Shown one piece after another: positions 50,880-61,086 of a DNA stretch of 64,000 nucleotides. Numbering within the stretch: position 1 is the first letter of the stretch; every line of letters begins with the position of its first letter. The notes under the pieces were generated by a model that saw only the letters and a list, made by a program, of their open reading frames with translations, did not search any database and was not told where the DNA came from. Source of the stretch: Leifsonia sp. fls2-241-R2A-40a (lineage in GTDB: Bacteria; Actinomycetota; Actinomycetes; Actinomycetales; Microbacteriaceae); NCBI RefSeq assembly GCF_030209575.1, contig NZ_JARVRS010000001.1, forward strand, positions 1,674,001 to 1,738,000. Reading direction: 5' to 3'. Made by a program: the position numbers and the translations under genes.

Positions 50880-51923
50880 ATGAGAGCCCTGTTCAAGAGC
50901 GAGGCCGCGCCCGGCCTCGAACTGGTCGACGTACCCGAGCCCGAGATGGGCCCCGAGGATGTCCGGATCCGCGTCCTGCGCACCGGCATCTGCGGCACCG
51001 ACCTGCACATCCAGCGCTGGGACGACTGGGCGGCGTCGGCTGTGAAAGCCCCGCTCATCCCCGGCCACGAATTCTTCGGCGAGGTCGTCGAGGTGGGCGA
51101 GCTGGTCCACGACGTCGAGGTCGGCGACCGCGTCTCCGGCGAGGGCCACATCGTCTGCGGGACCTGCCGCAACTGCCGCGCCGGCCGCCGTCAGATGTGC
51201 ATCCGCACCCAGGGCGTCGGCGTGCAGCGCGACGGCGCATTCGCCGAGCAGCTCGTGCTCCCGGCGACGAACGTCTGGGTGCACCACAGCGCGGTCGAGC
51301 CCGAGGTCGGCGCGCTGTTCGACCCCCTCGGCAACGCCGTCCACACCGCCCTGGCCTTCCCGGTCGTCGGCGAGGACGTGCTGGTCACCGGCTGCGGGCC
51401 GATCGGGCTCATGGCGATCGCGGTCGCGCGTCATGTCGGCGCCCGGTTCATCGTCGGCACCGACATCAGCGCACAGCGGCTCGAACTGGCCCGCGGGATG
51501 GGCGCCGACTTCACCGTGGACGTGTCCCAGCACGACATCCGGGAGGCGCAGGCGGCGCTCGGGATGCGCGAAGGCTTCGACGTCGGCTTCGAGATGAGCG
51601 GTGCTCCGACCGCCCTGCCGTCGATGATCGAGAACATGAACCACGGCGGACGGATCGCCATGCTGGGCCTGCCGTCGAAGCAGATCGCTGTGGACTGGGG
51701 CATCGTCGTCACCCACATGCTCACGCTCAAGGGCATCTACGGCCGTGAGATGTTCGAGACGTGGAATGCGATGGGCGCGATGCTGCAGACCTCGGCGCAG
51801 CTGCACGATGCGATCGCGTCGATCGTCTCCGACCGCTTCCCCGCGCGCGACTGGGAGAAGGGGTTCGCGGCGGCGGCCGCGGCCGGCGGCGGCAAGGTCA
51901 TCCTCGACTGGACGGAGGTCTAG
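50880..51923 (+). CDS. tdh: L-threonine 3-dehydrogenase
   Basis: A 347-aa zinc alcohol-dehydrogenase family enzyme: catalytic zinc ligands in [16 protein letters not shown] and [13 protein letters not shown], structural zinc cluster [15 protein letters not shown], and NAD-binding [22 protein letters not shown]. Direct coupling to kbl (2-base gap) fixes the identity: Thr plus NAD gives 2-amino-3-ketobutyrate. ATG 50880 with GAGGAA upstream is chosen. This pair breaks threonine into glycine and acetyl-CoA. Confidence 0.96.
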   Translation: MRALFKSEAAPGLELVDVPEPEMGPEDVRIRVLRTGICGTDLHIQRWDDWAASAVKAPLIPGHEFFGEVVEVGELVHDVEVGDRVSGEGHIVCGTCRNCRAGRRQMCIRTQGVGVQRDGAFAEQLVLPATNVWVHHSAVEPEVGALFDPLGNAVHTALAFPVVGEDVLVTGCGPIGLMAIAVARHVGARFIVGTDISAQRLELARGMGADFTVDVSQHDIREAQAALGMREGFDVGFEMSGAPTALPSMIENMNHGGRIAMLGLPSKQIAVDWGIVVTHMLTLKGIYGREMFETWNAMGAMLQTSAQLHDAIASIVSDRFPARDWEKGFAAAAAAGGGKVILDWTEV

Positions 51924-51925
51924 AC

Positions 51926-53116
<1,191 letters not shown>

Positions 53117-53133
53117 CGCCGCCCCCTCCCCTT

Positions 53134-53232
53134 ACGATTTGCGCCAAATCTCGGTCATACGCCGCTCAGAACCGCGATTTGGCGCAAATCGTCGCCGGGT
53201 CGGTCGCCCAGACCGCGATTCGGCGCAAATCG
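53134..53232. repeat. three-unit palindrome cluster between kbl and the esterase gene
   Basis: ACGATTTGCGCCAAATC (53,134-53,150) and its exact reverse complement (53,175-53,191) flank 24 bases; a third unit GATTCGGCGCAAATCG follows at 53,217. Each unit is itself near-palindromic. It lies between convergent genes and may act as a two-way terminator or a REP-like repeat. Confidence 0.7.
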
Positions 53233-53256
53233 CGCGAGGGTGAGGGTGCGCCAGCG

Positions 53257-54636
53257 TCAGTCGTCGAGGGGGATGCGGGCGCGCAGCGCTGCCCCGCTCC
53301 GTGCGAAGAACAGCGCGAGCGCGAGCACCAGGAACGCCGCGAGCACGGACAGGTCGACCATCGCCACCGTCCCGCCGACGGCGGCCCCCTGGATCGCGCC
53401 GCACTCGCGCGGCGTCTCGTCCGCCGCGCAGAGGAACCGGTCGCCCGCGCCCGTCGCCCCTGACCGGAGCCACGATCCGATCAGGTGGTTGTAGCCCGTC
53501 GACAGACCCTTCACCAGCGTCGGCCCCGAGTGCCCTTCGCCGGGGACGGCCCAGTACGTCACCTTCCAGCCGGCGTTCTCGGCCGCGGTCGCGGTGTCCT
53601 CGACCTGTGCACGGAATCTCGGATCCTCCTGCCCGGCGACGAAGATGCCGACCATGGGCTCGGGGTAGTCGCGGGAGGCGAGCACGTTCGCGGGCCACGT
53701 CTTCTCGTAGGCGACCTGGTCGCCCCCGAAGTACTGGTCGCGGGTCGCGGGCGGGCGGTACTCGCCCGGCCTGTCCGGTCCGGAGACGTCGATGACCGCA
53801 CCCCACTTCTCGGGATGCTGCGCGCCGAGGTACGCGGCGCACTCGCCTCCGTGCGAGAAGCCCGCGATCACACGCTGGGTGCGGTCCCGCGAGACCGGCA
53901 GGTTCGCGTCGATCCAGGCCGGAACATCCTGAGCCAGGTACGTGTCGAGTCGCGCGGCGGAGGTGTCGGCGCAGGGCGGGTTGGCGTCCACCGACCCGAG
54001 CTGATCGACGACCAGGACGAAGGGGGCCTGCGCGAGCCGGTCGTCCCCGAGGCTGTGGAGCGCGTCGAGGGTGGCTCCGAGGGTCGGGTTGCCGGGCTGG
54101 CCCATCATCATCTCGACGACGGGTCGCGTGCGCGACGGGTCGCGCAGCCATCCCGGCGGCACGAACAGGTGCGCGTCGCGCGCCTCGAATCCGGACGCCG
54201 TGGGCGGGATGCGCACGGCGAGCTGGTAGCCGTCCGCCAGCGTCGTCGCGGTGACCGGGATGCTGCGGCCGGCCACGGTCGGCCGCGCGAAGGCCGGCGC
54301 GGCCGCCAGGCCGAGTGCGGCGACCATCAGCGCCGCCGCCACACCCGCGAGCGCGCTGCGGACGCCCGCGCGCCCCTCCGACTGGACGGCGTCCCCGATG
54401 GCCAGCGGCAGAACGGTCGCGGCCAGGAGGAGGACGAACCACCCCCATCCCGTCAGGTCCGGGCGCGGGAGCAGGACGACGCCGAGCACCACGAGCAGGA
54501 GGCCGAGCACCTGGCCGGCGACCACGGCGATCACGGTGGGCCCCGCCCGGAATCGCCAGGATCGGCGCGCGAACCGGTACGCGGGATACGCGCCGACGAC
54601 GACGAGGGTGGCGGCGAGCCAGGTCAGGGCGGGCAT
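53257..54636 (-). CDS. membrane-anchored esterase, alpha/beta hydrolase
   Basis: A 459-aa protein with three or four N-terminal membrane segments (residues ~5-118), a large extracytoplasmic alpha/beta-hydrolase domain and one C-terminal membrane segment (MVDLSVLAAFLVLALALFF) ending ARIPLDD. Hydrolase motifs are RVIAGFSHGGECAAYLG (nucleophile Ser), an acid-loop region near GIFVAGQEDPRF and His in PGEGHSGPTLVKG. The esterase-D/mycolyltransferase-like fold (PVVEMMMGQPGNP, FVLVVDQLGSVDANPPCAD) is common in actinobacterial cell-surface esterases. Substrate unknown. Confidence 0.85.
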   Translation of the reverse strand: MPALTWLAATLVVVGAYPAYRFARRSWRFRAGPTVIAVVAGQVLGLLLVVLGVVLLPRPDLTGWGWFVLLLAATVLPLAIGDAVQSEGRAGVRSALAGVAAALMVAALGLAAAPAFARPTVAGRSIPVTATTLADGYQLAVRIPPTASGFEARDAHLFVPPGWLRDPSRTRPVVEMMMGQPGNPTLGATLDALHSLGDDRLAQAPFVLVVDQLGSVDANPPCADTSAARLDTYLAQDVPAWIDANLPVSRDRTQRVIAGFSHGGECAAYLGAQHPEKWGAVIDVSGPDRPGEYRPPATRDQYFGGDQVAYEKTWPANVLASRDYPEPMVGIFVAGQEDPRFRAQVEDTATAAENAGWKVTYWAVPGEGHSGPTLVKGLSTGYNHLIGSWLRSGATGAGDRFLCAADETPRECGAIQGAAVGGTVAMVDLSVLAAFLVLALALFFARSGAALRARIPLDD

Positions 54637-54710
54637 CCCGAACAGTCTACGGACGGCGCGGGCGGATCATCCGGTCGGGGGGACTAGCGTGTTCGCCGGA
54701 AGGAGGCGTG

Positions 54711-55679
54711 ATGATCGTCGACAACGCCGTGTACGTGGACGGGATCCGCACCGAGCCGCCGTCGCTCGAGGAGACCAGCGAGGCGGTCCGCGACCGGGGA
54801 GGTTTCGCCTGGGTGGGGCTGTACCGCCCGACCGAGCAGGAGCTGAATGCCGTCGCCAAGGAGTTCGACCTCCCGGCCCTCGCGGTGGAGGACGCCCTCG
54901 CCGGCCACCAGCGCGCGAAGGTCGAGAAGTACGGCTCCATGCTGTTCGTGGTGCTGCGGCCGGCGAGCTACGTCGACGAGACCGAGAAGGTGGAGTTCGG
55001 CGAGGTGCACCTGTTCCTCGGCGAGGACTTCATCATCACGATCCGGCACTTCGACACCCCCGACCTCGCGGGTGTGCGTCACCGCCTCGAGAACGACGCC
55101 GCTCTGCTCGCGCATGGCCCGGTGGCGGCCCTGTATGGCGTTCTCGACGAGATCGTCGACGAGTACACGCCGGTGGTCGCCGGCCTCGAGGACGACATCG
55201 ACCAGATCGAGGACCAGCTGTTCTCCGGCGACCGGCGCGTTTCGAGGCGCATCTTCGAGCTGTCGACCGAGGTGATGCACTTCCAGCGCGCGGTCGACCC
55301 GCTGCGGGAGGTGATGATGAGCCTGCGCGAGGGACTGCTGGCGAAGCAGGCGGACGAGAGCCTCCGCAACGCCTTCCGCGACGTGGAGGACCACGTCATC
55401 CGTGTCACCGAGCGCGCGGACGGCTTCCGCCAGATCCTGCAGAACGCCCTGACGGTGCACACGACCCTCGTCGGCCAGCAGCAGAACGACGAGGTGAAGA
55501 AGATCTCGGGTTGGGCCGCCATCCTGTTCACCCCGACGCTGGTGGGCACGATCTACGGCATGAACTTCCGGGTGATGCCGGAGCTGCATTGGGCGTTCGG
55601 CTATCCGTTCGCGCTGCTGCTCATGCTCGGGATGGGCGTGGGCCTGTACTTCGTGTTCAAGCGCAAGGGGTGGATCTAG
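54711..55679 (+). CDS. CorA-family magnesium/cobalt transporter
   Basis: A 322-aa CorA-type channel. The N-terminal cytoplasmic alpha/beta domain (FAWVGLYRPTEQELNAVAKEFDLPALAVEDALAGHQRAKVEKYGSMLFVVLRPA) is followed by a long stalk helix (IFELSTEVMHFQRAVDPLREVMMSLREGLL) and two C-terminal membrane segments with the GMN selectivity motif in IYGMNFRVMPELHW. Pentameric Mg2+ (Co2+/Ni2+) uptake in the membrane. ATG 54711 has GGAGG 5 bases upstream (after AAGGAGGCGTG). Convergent with TetR, 9-base gap. Confidence 0.93.
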   Translation: MIVDNAVYVDGIRTEPPSLEETSEAVRDRGGFAWVGLYRPTEQELNAVAKEFDLPALAVEDALAGHQRAKVEKYGSMLFVVLRPASYVDETEKVEFGEVHLFLGEDFIITIRHFDTPDLAGVRHRLENDAALLAHGPVAALYGVLDEIVDEYTPVVAGLEDDIDQIEDQLFSGDRRVSRRIFELSTEVMHFQRAVDPLREVMMSLREGLLAKQADESLRNAFRDVEDHVIRVTERADGFRQILQNALTVHTTLVGQQQNDEVKKISGWAAILFTPTLVGTIYGMNFRVMPELHWAFGYPFALLLMLGMGVGLYFVFKRKGWI

Positions 55680-55688
55680 CCGGGCCCG

Positions 55689-56369
55689 TCACGGCGTCGC
55701 GACGCGCACCCGCGCGTAGCGCAGCCGCAGGCCGTCGAGCAGCGCTTCCAGTCCCACGGTGAAGGCCGCGTCCGCGGGCGGCGAATCGCCGAGCGCGTCC
55801 GCCCGTGCGTGGTACGCCGACGCGAAAGCCGGGACCTCGTCCTCCGATCCGGCCGGGTCGAACATGTCGCCGGGTGCGACGGCGTCGAGGGCCGAGCCGA
55901 GGATGAACGACTCGACCGCGACGATCGTGGGCAGCACCTCGTGCGCCGGCCAGCCGGCCCGCAGCATCGCCGCGACGACCGCGTCGTACATCCGCATCGT
56001 GCGGCGCGCGCCGCTCAGCGGAAGGGTCGCCAGCAGCGCGATCGTCGGAGGATGCGTCGCGAACGCGACGCGGTAGGAGTGCGCCCAGTCGAGCATCGCC
56101 TCATCCCAGGGCAGCGTCTCGAACCCGTGCACGTCGATGCGGTCGGAGATGAGCTCGCGGACGCTCGCGATCACATCCTCTTTGCCGTCGACGTGGTTGT
56201 AGAGGGCGCTGGGCCGCACGCGGAGCGCCTGCGCCAGCCGCGCCATCGTGAATCCGTCCGGACCGGACTCGTCGAGCAGCCCGAGTGCGGCGTTGGCGAT
56301 GAGTTCGCGGGTCAGCACCGTCGTCTTCGGGCGGCCCACCCGCCGCGCCGGGCGATCGATCTCCGCCAT
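55689..56369 (-). CDS. TetR-family regulator
   Basis: A 226-aa TetR-type regulator: HTH region LTRELIANAALGLLDESGPDGFTMARLAQALRVRPSALYNHVDGKEDVIASV, then a helical ligand domain typical of the TetR_C_11-like group. GGAGGGG before ATG 56369 selects the start. It is divergent from an amidohydrolase-permease operon; a 32-bp imperfect palindrome at 56,407-56,438 lies between them. Repression of that operon and itself, relieved by a transported compound, is inferred. Confidence 0.9.
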   Translation of the reverse strand: MAEIDRPARRVGRPKTTVLTRELIANAALGLLDESGPDGFTMARLAQALRVRPSALYNHVDGKEDVIASVRELISDRIDVHGFETLPWDEAMLDWAHSYRVAFATHPPTIALLATLPLSGARRTMRMYDAVVAAMLRAGWPAHEVLPTIVAVESFILGSALDAVAPGDMFDPAGSEDEVPAFASAYHARADALGDSPPADAAFTVGLEALLDGLRLRYARVRVATP

Positions 56370-56406
56370 GCTCTTCCCCTCCGGCTCGATCACACCCTAG
56401 TATCTG

Positions 56407-56438
56407 ACGAAATAAAAGAATGTCGTTCATTTATTCGT
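56407..56438. promoter_or_regulatory. AT-rich palindromic operator between tetR and amidohydrolase
   Basis: ACGAAATAAAAGAATG and GTTCATTTATTCGT form an imperfect inverted repeat centred near 56,423, in a 58-base AT-rich divergent region of otherwise GC-rich DNA. It is 15 bases from the amidohydrolase ATG and covers both likely promoters. Confidence 0.65.
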
Positions 56439-56452
56439 AACACGGAGGCTGT

Positions 56453-58075
56453 ATGAGCACGACCGTCTTCACCGGTGGCACCATCCTGAGCAGCTATCGC
56501 GCCGACGCCGAGGAGTACTCCGCGATCGCCGTCGAGGACGGCCGGGTCATCGCGACGGGGACGGACGCCGTCGCCCTCCGCGCCGGAGGCGCCGAGACGG
56601 TCGACCTGCTGGGCGGAGTGCTCGCTCCCGCGTTCGGCGACGGTCACGCGCATCCGCTGCAGGGCGGCCTCGAGAAGCTCGGCCCGCAGGTCCGCGCCTG
56701 CGGCTCGGTCGCCGAGGTCGTCGCGTGCGTGAAGGAGTGGGCGGACGCGCATCCCGAGCAGGAGTGGATCTATGGCGGCAGCTACGACGCCACGCTCGCA
56801 CCCGAGGGGATGTTCGACGCGCGCTGGCTCGACGAGGCGGTCCCCGACCGGCCGGTCGTGCTGCGGGCCTGGGACTACCACACCGTCTGGGTCAACTCCG
56901 AGGCGCTGCGCCGGGCGGGGATCGACGCGAGCACGCCGGAGCCGGCGCTGGGCCGCATCCCGCGTCGCCCCGACGGGTCGCCGCTCGGCATCCTGCAGGA
57001 GCCCGGCGCCGTGGATCTGCTGCTCCCGGTCGAGCCCGGGCGCAGCCACGAGGAGCGCGTGGAGGCGCTGCGCCTGGCGACCGCCGACTACGCCGAGCTG
57101 GGCATCGCCTGGATCCAGGATGCCTGGGTCGAGCCGGCGGAGGTCGAGGCATACCTCGAGGCATCCGGGCGCGGCTTCCTGTCCACCCGGGTGAACCTGG
57201 CGCTGCGCGCCGACCCGCTGCGCTGGCGCGACCAGGTGCCGGCCTTCGTCGAGTCGCGCCGCCGCGTCGAGGAGCTCGGCGACCCGCTGCTCAGCGCCGG
57301 CACGGTGAAGGTGTTCGTCGACGGCGTCATCGAGAACCACACCGCCGCCATGCTCGCCGACTACACCGACACCCCCGGCGACCGCGGCCTCCCCAACTGG
57401 GATGCGGCCGAACTCACCGCGGCGGCGGTCACCTTCGACAAGCTCGGCTTCCAGCTGCATCTGCACGCCATCGGCGATGCGGCCACCCGCACCGCCCTCG
57501 ACGTCTTCGAGCAGGTCGAGCGAACCAACGGCGCCCGCGACCGCCGGCCCGTCATCGCGCACGTCCAGGTCGTCGACCCGGACGACCTCCCCCGCTTCGC
57601 GCGCCTCGGCGTCATCGCGAACTTCGAGCCGCTCTGGGCCCAGCTGGACCCGATGATGCTCGACCTGACCATCCCTCGCCTCGGACCCGAGCGCGAGCGA
57701 CTGCAGTACCCCATCCGCACCCTGCTGGACTCGGCGAGCATCTCCTTCGGGAGCGACTGGCCGGTCAGCAGCCCCGACTGGCGCCCGGGCGTCGCGACGG
57801 CGGTCACCCGCCAGACCGACAACGGGGTGCCCGCTGCAGGATGGATCCCCGCCGAGCGCATCCCGCTCACCGACGCGCTGGAGGCCTACTCCTCCGGCGT
57901 CGCCCACCAGGCCTTCGCACGCACCGCGCGCGGCGAGCTGCGTCCGGGGTCCGCCCCGGACCTGGTGTGGCTCGACACCGACCCGCGTCACGTGGACCCG
58001 CACGATCTGCGATCCGTCCGCGTGCTCGGAACCTGGGTCGCCGGCGTCCGCCGAGCGGCCACCGTCCGGAGCTGA
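56453..58075 (+). CDS. amidohydrolase, YtcJ-like
   Basis: A 540-aa metal-dependent hydrolase of the amidohydrolase_3/YtcJ group: N-terminal composite beta-domain (VFTGGTILSSYRADAEEYSAIAVEDGRVIATG), metal motif FGDGHAHPLQGG (HxH), EWIYGGSYDATL, LHLHAIGDAATRTALD, VIAHVQVVDPDDLPRFARLGVIANFEP and SFGSDWPVSSPDWRP (Asp ligand). The C-terminal VGTAADLVWLDTDP-type ending closes the beta-domain. It probably hydrolyses an amide, imide or carbamate taken up by the permease encoded next. ACGGAGG precedes the ATG. Confidence 0.9.
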   Translation: MSTTVFTGGTILSSYRADAEEYSAIAVEDGRVIATGTDAVALRAGGAETVDLLGGVLAPAFGDGHAHPLQGGLEKLGPQVRACGSVAEVVACVKEWADAHPEQEWIYGGSYDATLAPEGMFDARWLDEAVPDRPVVLRAWDYHTVWVNSEALRRAGIDASTPEPALGRIPRRPDGSPLGILQEPGAVDLLLPVEPGRSHEERVEALRLATADYAELGIAWIQDAWVEPAEVEAYLEASGRGFLSTRVNLALRADPLRWRDQVPAFVESRRRVEELGDPLLSAGTVKVFVDGVIENHTAAMLADYTDTPGDRGLPNWDAAELTAAAVTFDKLGFQLHLHAIGDAATRTALDVFEQVERTNGARDRRPVIAHVQVVDPDDLPRFARLGVIANFEPLWAQLDPMMLDLTIPRLGPERERLQYPIRTLLDSASISFGSDWPVSSPDWRPGVATAVTRQTDNGVPAAGWIPAERIPLTDALEAYSSGVAHQAFARTARGELRPGSAPDLVWLDTDPRHVDPHDLRSVRVLGTWVAGVRRAATVRS

Positions 58076-58119
58076 TACCCCGCCCCCACTTGCACCACTC
58101 ACCAGAGAGGCAGCACCAC

Positions 58120-59505
58120 ATGACCCAGACCGATCTCCCCGTCCAGCCGAGGCTCAAGCGGGCGCTCGGCCCGACCGCCCTCGTGCTGTTCGGGCTCACC
58201 TACCTCGCGCCCGTGACCGTGTTCACCACCTACGGCATCGTCACGCAGTCGACCGACAACCACCTGCCGTCGGCGTACGTCGTCGCGCTCGTCGCGATGC
58301 TGTTCACCGCGCTCAGCTACGGAGCGATGGCGCGCGCGTTCCCGGTTTCCGGCTCGGCCTACACCTACACGCAGCAGACGTTCGGCGGCCACATCGGGTT
58401 CCTCACCGGGTGGACGCTGATGCTCGACTACCTGTTCCTGCCGATGATCAACTTCCTGCTGATCGGGCTCTACCTGAACACGCAGTTCCCGGATGTGCCG
58501 GGCTGGGTGTTCGCGCTGGCCTCGCTGCTGCTGGTCCTCGTCTTCAACGTGCTCGGGATCACGCTGGTCCACAAGCTGAACATCGCCATCGTCGCCCTGT
58601 CGGTGCTGCTGGTGGTCGTGTTCGTGGTGCTCTCGATCAAGGAGCTGGCGACCAACCCGTCCTCGCACACGCCGAGCCTGATCGAGCCGTTCCTGCCCGG
58701 CTCAGGTGGTCTGGGGCCGATCTTCGCCGGTGCCGCCGTGCTGGCGCTGTCGTTCCTGGGCTTCGACGCGGTTTCGACGCTCTCCGAGGAGGCGAAGAAC
58801 CCGAAGCGCGACATCCCCCGCGCCATCATGCTCACCACCCTCATCGGTGGGGCCATCTTCATCGTGGTCTCCTGGGTGGGCGCACTCGTGTACCCGGACT
58901 GGCGCGACTTCGCGCAGGTCGACTCGGCCGGTGTCGACCTGATGGCCAAGGTGGGCGGCACGTTCCTCACCTCGTTCTTCGTCGCGGTCTACGTCGTCGG
59001 CGCGTTCGGCTCCGGCATGACGACGCAGGTCAGCGTCTCGCGCATCATCTACTCGATGGGCCGGGATGGTGTGCTCCCGCGCATCTTCGGCACGCTGCAC
59101 GCGCGCTTCCGCACTCCGTGGGTCGCCGCGGTCGCCGTGTCGATCGTGTCGCTGCTCGCGCTCGTGCTGACGCTGGACCAGGCGGCGACGATGATCTCGT
59201 TCGGTGCACTGGCGGCGTTCTCGATGGTGAACCTGGCCGTGATCCGGCACCACCTCTTCCCGAAGGGCGGCCGCACCGCGCCGTCTGCGGGGGAGTGGGT
59301 GCGGTACGGCGTGCTGCCCGCGATCGGGTTCGTGCTGACCGTCTGGCTGTGGACGTCGCTGACCGCGACCACCTTCATCGTCGGGCTCTCGTGGATGCTG
59401 GTCGGCGTCATCTACCTCGCGGTGCTGACCCGCGGCTTCCGCCGCAGGCCGCCGACGATGGACTTCTCCGAGAAGGAGGAGCTCGTGGAGGCCCCCGCCG
59501 CCTGA
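58120..59505 (+). CDS. APC-superfamily amino-acid permease
   Basis: A 461-aa permease with 12 membrane segments: LKRALGPTALVLFGLTYLAPVTVFTTYGIV (first helix with the unwound Gly-rich site), FPVSGSAYTYTQQTFGGHIGFLTGWTLMLDY, AAVLALSFLGFDAVSTLSEEAKNPKRDIPRAI and SGMTTQVSVSRIIYSMGRDGVLPRIF. It matches the amino acid/polyamine/organocation family, putrescine- or amino-acid-type. It is 44 bases after the amidohydrolase, with AGAGAGG SD, so it likely imports that enzyme's substrate. Confidence 0.9.
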   Translation: MTQTDLPVQPRLKRALGPTALVLFGLTYLAPVTVFTTYGIVTQSTDNHLPSAYVVALVAMLFTALSYGAMARAFPVSGSAYTYTQQTFGGHIGFLTGWTLMLDYLFLPMINFLLIGLYLNTQFPDVPGWVFALASLLLVLVFNVLGITLVHKLNIAIVALSVLLVVVFVVLSIKELATNPSSHTPSLIEPFLPGSGGLGPIFAGAAVLALSFLGFDAVSTLSEEAKNPKRDIPRAIMLTTLIGGAIFIVVSWVGALVYPDWRDFAQVDSAGVDLMAKVGGTFLTSFFVAVYVVGAFGSGMTTQVSVSRIIYSMGRDGVLPRIFGTLHARFRTPWVAAVAVSIVSLLALVLTLDQAATMISFGALAAFSMVNLAVIRHHLFPKGGRTAPSAGEWVRYGVLPAIGFVLTVWLWTSLTATTFIVGLSWMLVGVIYLAVLTRGFRRRPPTMDFSEKEELVEAPAA

Positions 59506-59580
59506 GTCCGGCACTCGGCCGAGCGTGGCCGGTGCTCGCGGGGAAAAGGGAGGAACCTGCAGCCCACAGGCACCTCAGCG

Positions 59581-59695
59581 TCCTCCGTTCGCCGTCGCCG
59601 GCCGGCGTGTCATCGCCGATCGCCTCCCTTTCCGACCGCCTCGAAAAGGGAGGCGATCGTGTGACAGCCGACGGCCGAGGTCGGCAAACGGAGGA
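59581..59695. repeat. 115-bp nested palindrome
   Basis: Inner arms CGATCGCCTCCCTTT and AAAGGGAGGCGATCG (59,617-59,631 / 59,645-59,659) are exact; outer arms TCCTCCGTTCGCCG.. and ..CGGCAAACGGAGGA (59,581-59,612 / 59,658-59,695) are imperfect. Extra half copies AAAAGGGAGG (59,544) and CGCCTCCC (59,720) flank it. It lies between same-strand genes; a MITE-like or structured RNA element is possible. I see no gene in 59,506-59,776. Confidence 0.65.
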
Positions 59696-59776
59696 ATCCG
59701 GGCCGTGGATATCGCCGAGTCGCCTCCCATGCCGTCCCTCGGCACTCGGGCACGTTGCTCTGACCGCTCTGGTTGG

Positions 59777-60904
59777 ATGGACGGCATGTTCGACTATGAG
59801 CGGCTCCGCCGCCGGCCCGACGTCGAGGCGCCCAACCTGTTCGCCTCCGACGCGGCCGACCGGCTGCTCGCCGACCTCGCGGGCGATGCGGTCCTCGCCC
59901 CGGGCTTGGTCGTCATCGGCGATGCCTACGGCGCGCTGACCCTCGCGGCCGCCGCGCGGGGCGCGCGCGGCATCCGTGTGCACCAGGACGCCCTCACCGG
60001 CGAGCGCGCGCTCGACGCCAACGCCGCGAGCTTCGACCTCGCCGGAACGTACCAGCACCGGCCGCTCGACGAGTCCCTCGTCCGCGGCGCCCGCACCGTG
60101 CTGCTCCGCCTGCCGCGCAGCCTCGACGCGCTCGCGGAGATTGCGACCCTGATCGCCGAGCACGCCCGCGCCGATGCCGTGGTCTACGCGGGCGGGATGC
60201 TGAAGCACATGACGACCGCGATGAACGGCGTGCTCGGCGAGGTGTTCGGCTCGGTGGAGGCGTCCCTCGCGCGGCAGAAGGCGCGCGTTCTGACCGCGCG
60301 GGAGCCGCATCCCGCCGCCGCGACCGTGCTCGACCGCTGGCCGGAGCGAGCACAGGATGCGCAGACCGGCCTCTGGGTGTGCGCCCACGGCGCCGCGTTC
60401 GCCGGAACCTCCATCGACATCGGAACCCGCCTCCTCCTCTCCGTACTCGACCGGGCGGTCCCGGATGCGCGCACGGCCGTCGACCTCGGCTGCGGGACGG
60501 GCGTGCTCGCGTCCGCGCTCGCCGTCGCCCGGCCGGAGCTCCGCGTCGTCGCCACCGACCAGTCCGCCGCCGCCGTCGCCTCCGCCGCCGCGACGGCCGC
60601 CGCGAACCGGGTCGCCGACCGCGTGACCGTCGTGCGCGACGACGGCCTCGCGTCGCAGCCCGACGCCTCGGCCGACCTGATCCTGCTCAACCCGCCGTTC
60701 CACATCGGCGGCGCCGTGCACACCGGCATCGCGCTCAGGCTCTTCGCCGAGGCGGGCCGGGTGCTCGCTCCGGGCGGCGAACTCTGGACCGTCTGGAACT
60801 CGCACCTCGGCTACCGCCCCGCACTCGAGCGCTCGGTCGGGCCGACGCGCCAGATCGCGCGGAACGCCAAGTTCACCGTCACGGCGTCGCACCAGGATGA
60901 CTGA
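59777..60904 (+). CDS. class I SAM-dependent methyltransferase, RsmC/RlmG-like
   Basis: A 375-aa protein with the two-domain layout of RsmC/RlmG: a degenerate N-terminal MTase-like domain (VIGDAYGALTLAAAARGARGIRVHQDALTGERALDANA), then the active domain with VDLGCGTGVLASALAVARP (SAM motif I), VATDQSAAAVASAAATAAANRV and catalytic LILLNPPFHIGGAVH (NPPF) and WTVWNSHLGYRPAL. Guanine-N2 methylation of rRNA is the likely activity. ATG 59777 or 59786; neither has a clear SD. Confidence 0.85.
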   Translation: MDGMFDYERLRRRPDVEAPNLFASDAADRLLADLAGDAVLAPGLVVIGDAYGALTLAAAARGARGIRVHQDALTGERALDANAASFDLAGTYQHRPLDESLVRGARTVLLRLPRSLDALAEIATLIAEHARADAVVYAGGMLKHMTTAMNGVLGEVFGSVEASLARQKARVLTAREPHPAAATVLDRWPERAQDAQTGLWVCAHGAAFAGTSIDIGTRLLLSVLDRAVPDARTAVDLGCGTGVLASALAVARPELRVVATDQSAAAVASAAATAAANRVADRVTVVRDDGLASQPDASADLILLNPPFHIGGAVHTGIALRLFAEAGRVLAPGGELWTVWNSHLGYRPALERSVGPTRQIARNAKFTVTASHQDD

Positions 60905-61086
60905 GAGCGGCTTTCGGCCGCGGATGTGGCTTTTCGCAACGTTTTCAGGGTTCGATCAGCAGATCGGCAACCGAATCCGTCGTAATCTTCTTGTTCTTCA
61001 GGCCCGTTGTTGCTAACGTCCCCCTGTTGCACATCGACGTCGCGCCTCGCGCCGCCGAACGCGCGACCCTCAAGCCAGGGAGAGCA

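Noticed and set aside
53134-53232. CRISPR array reading of the three palindromic units
   Set aside because: Only three unequal units in alternating orientation, with spacers of unequal length and no cas genes in the window.
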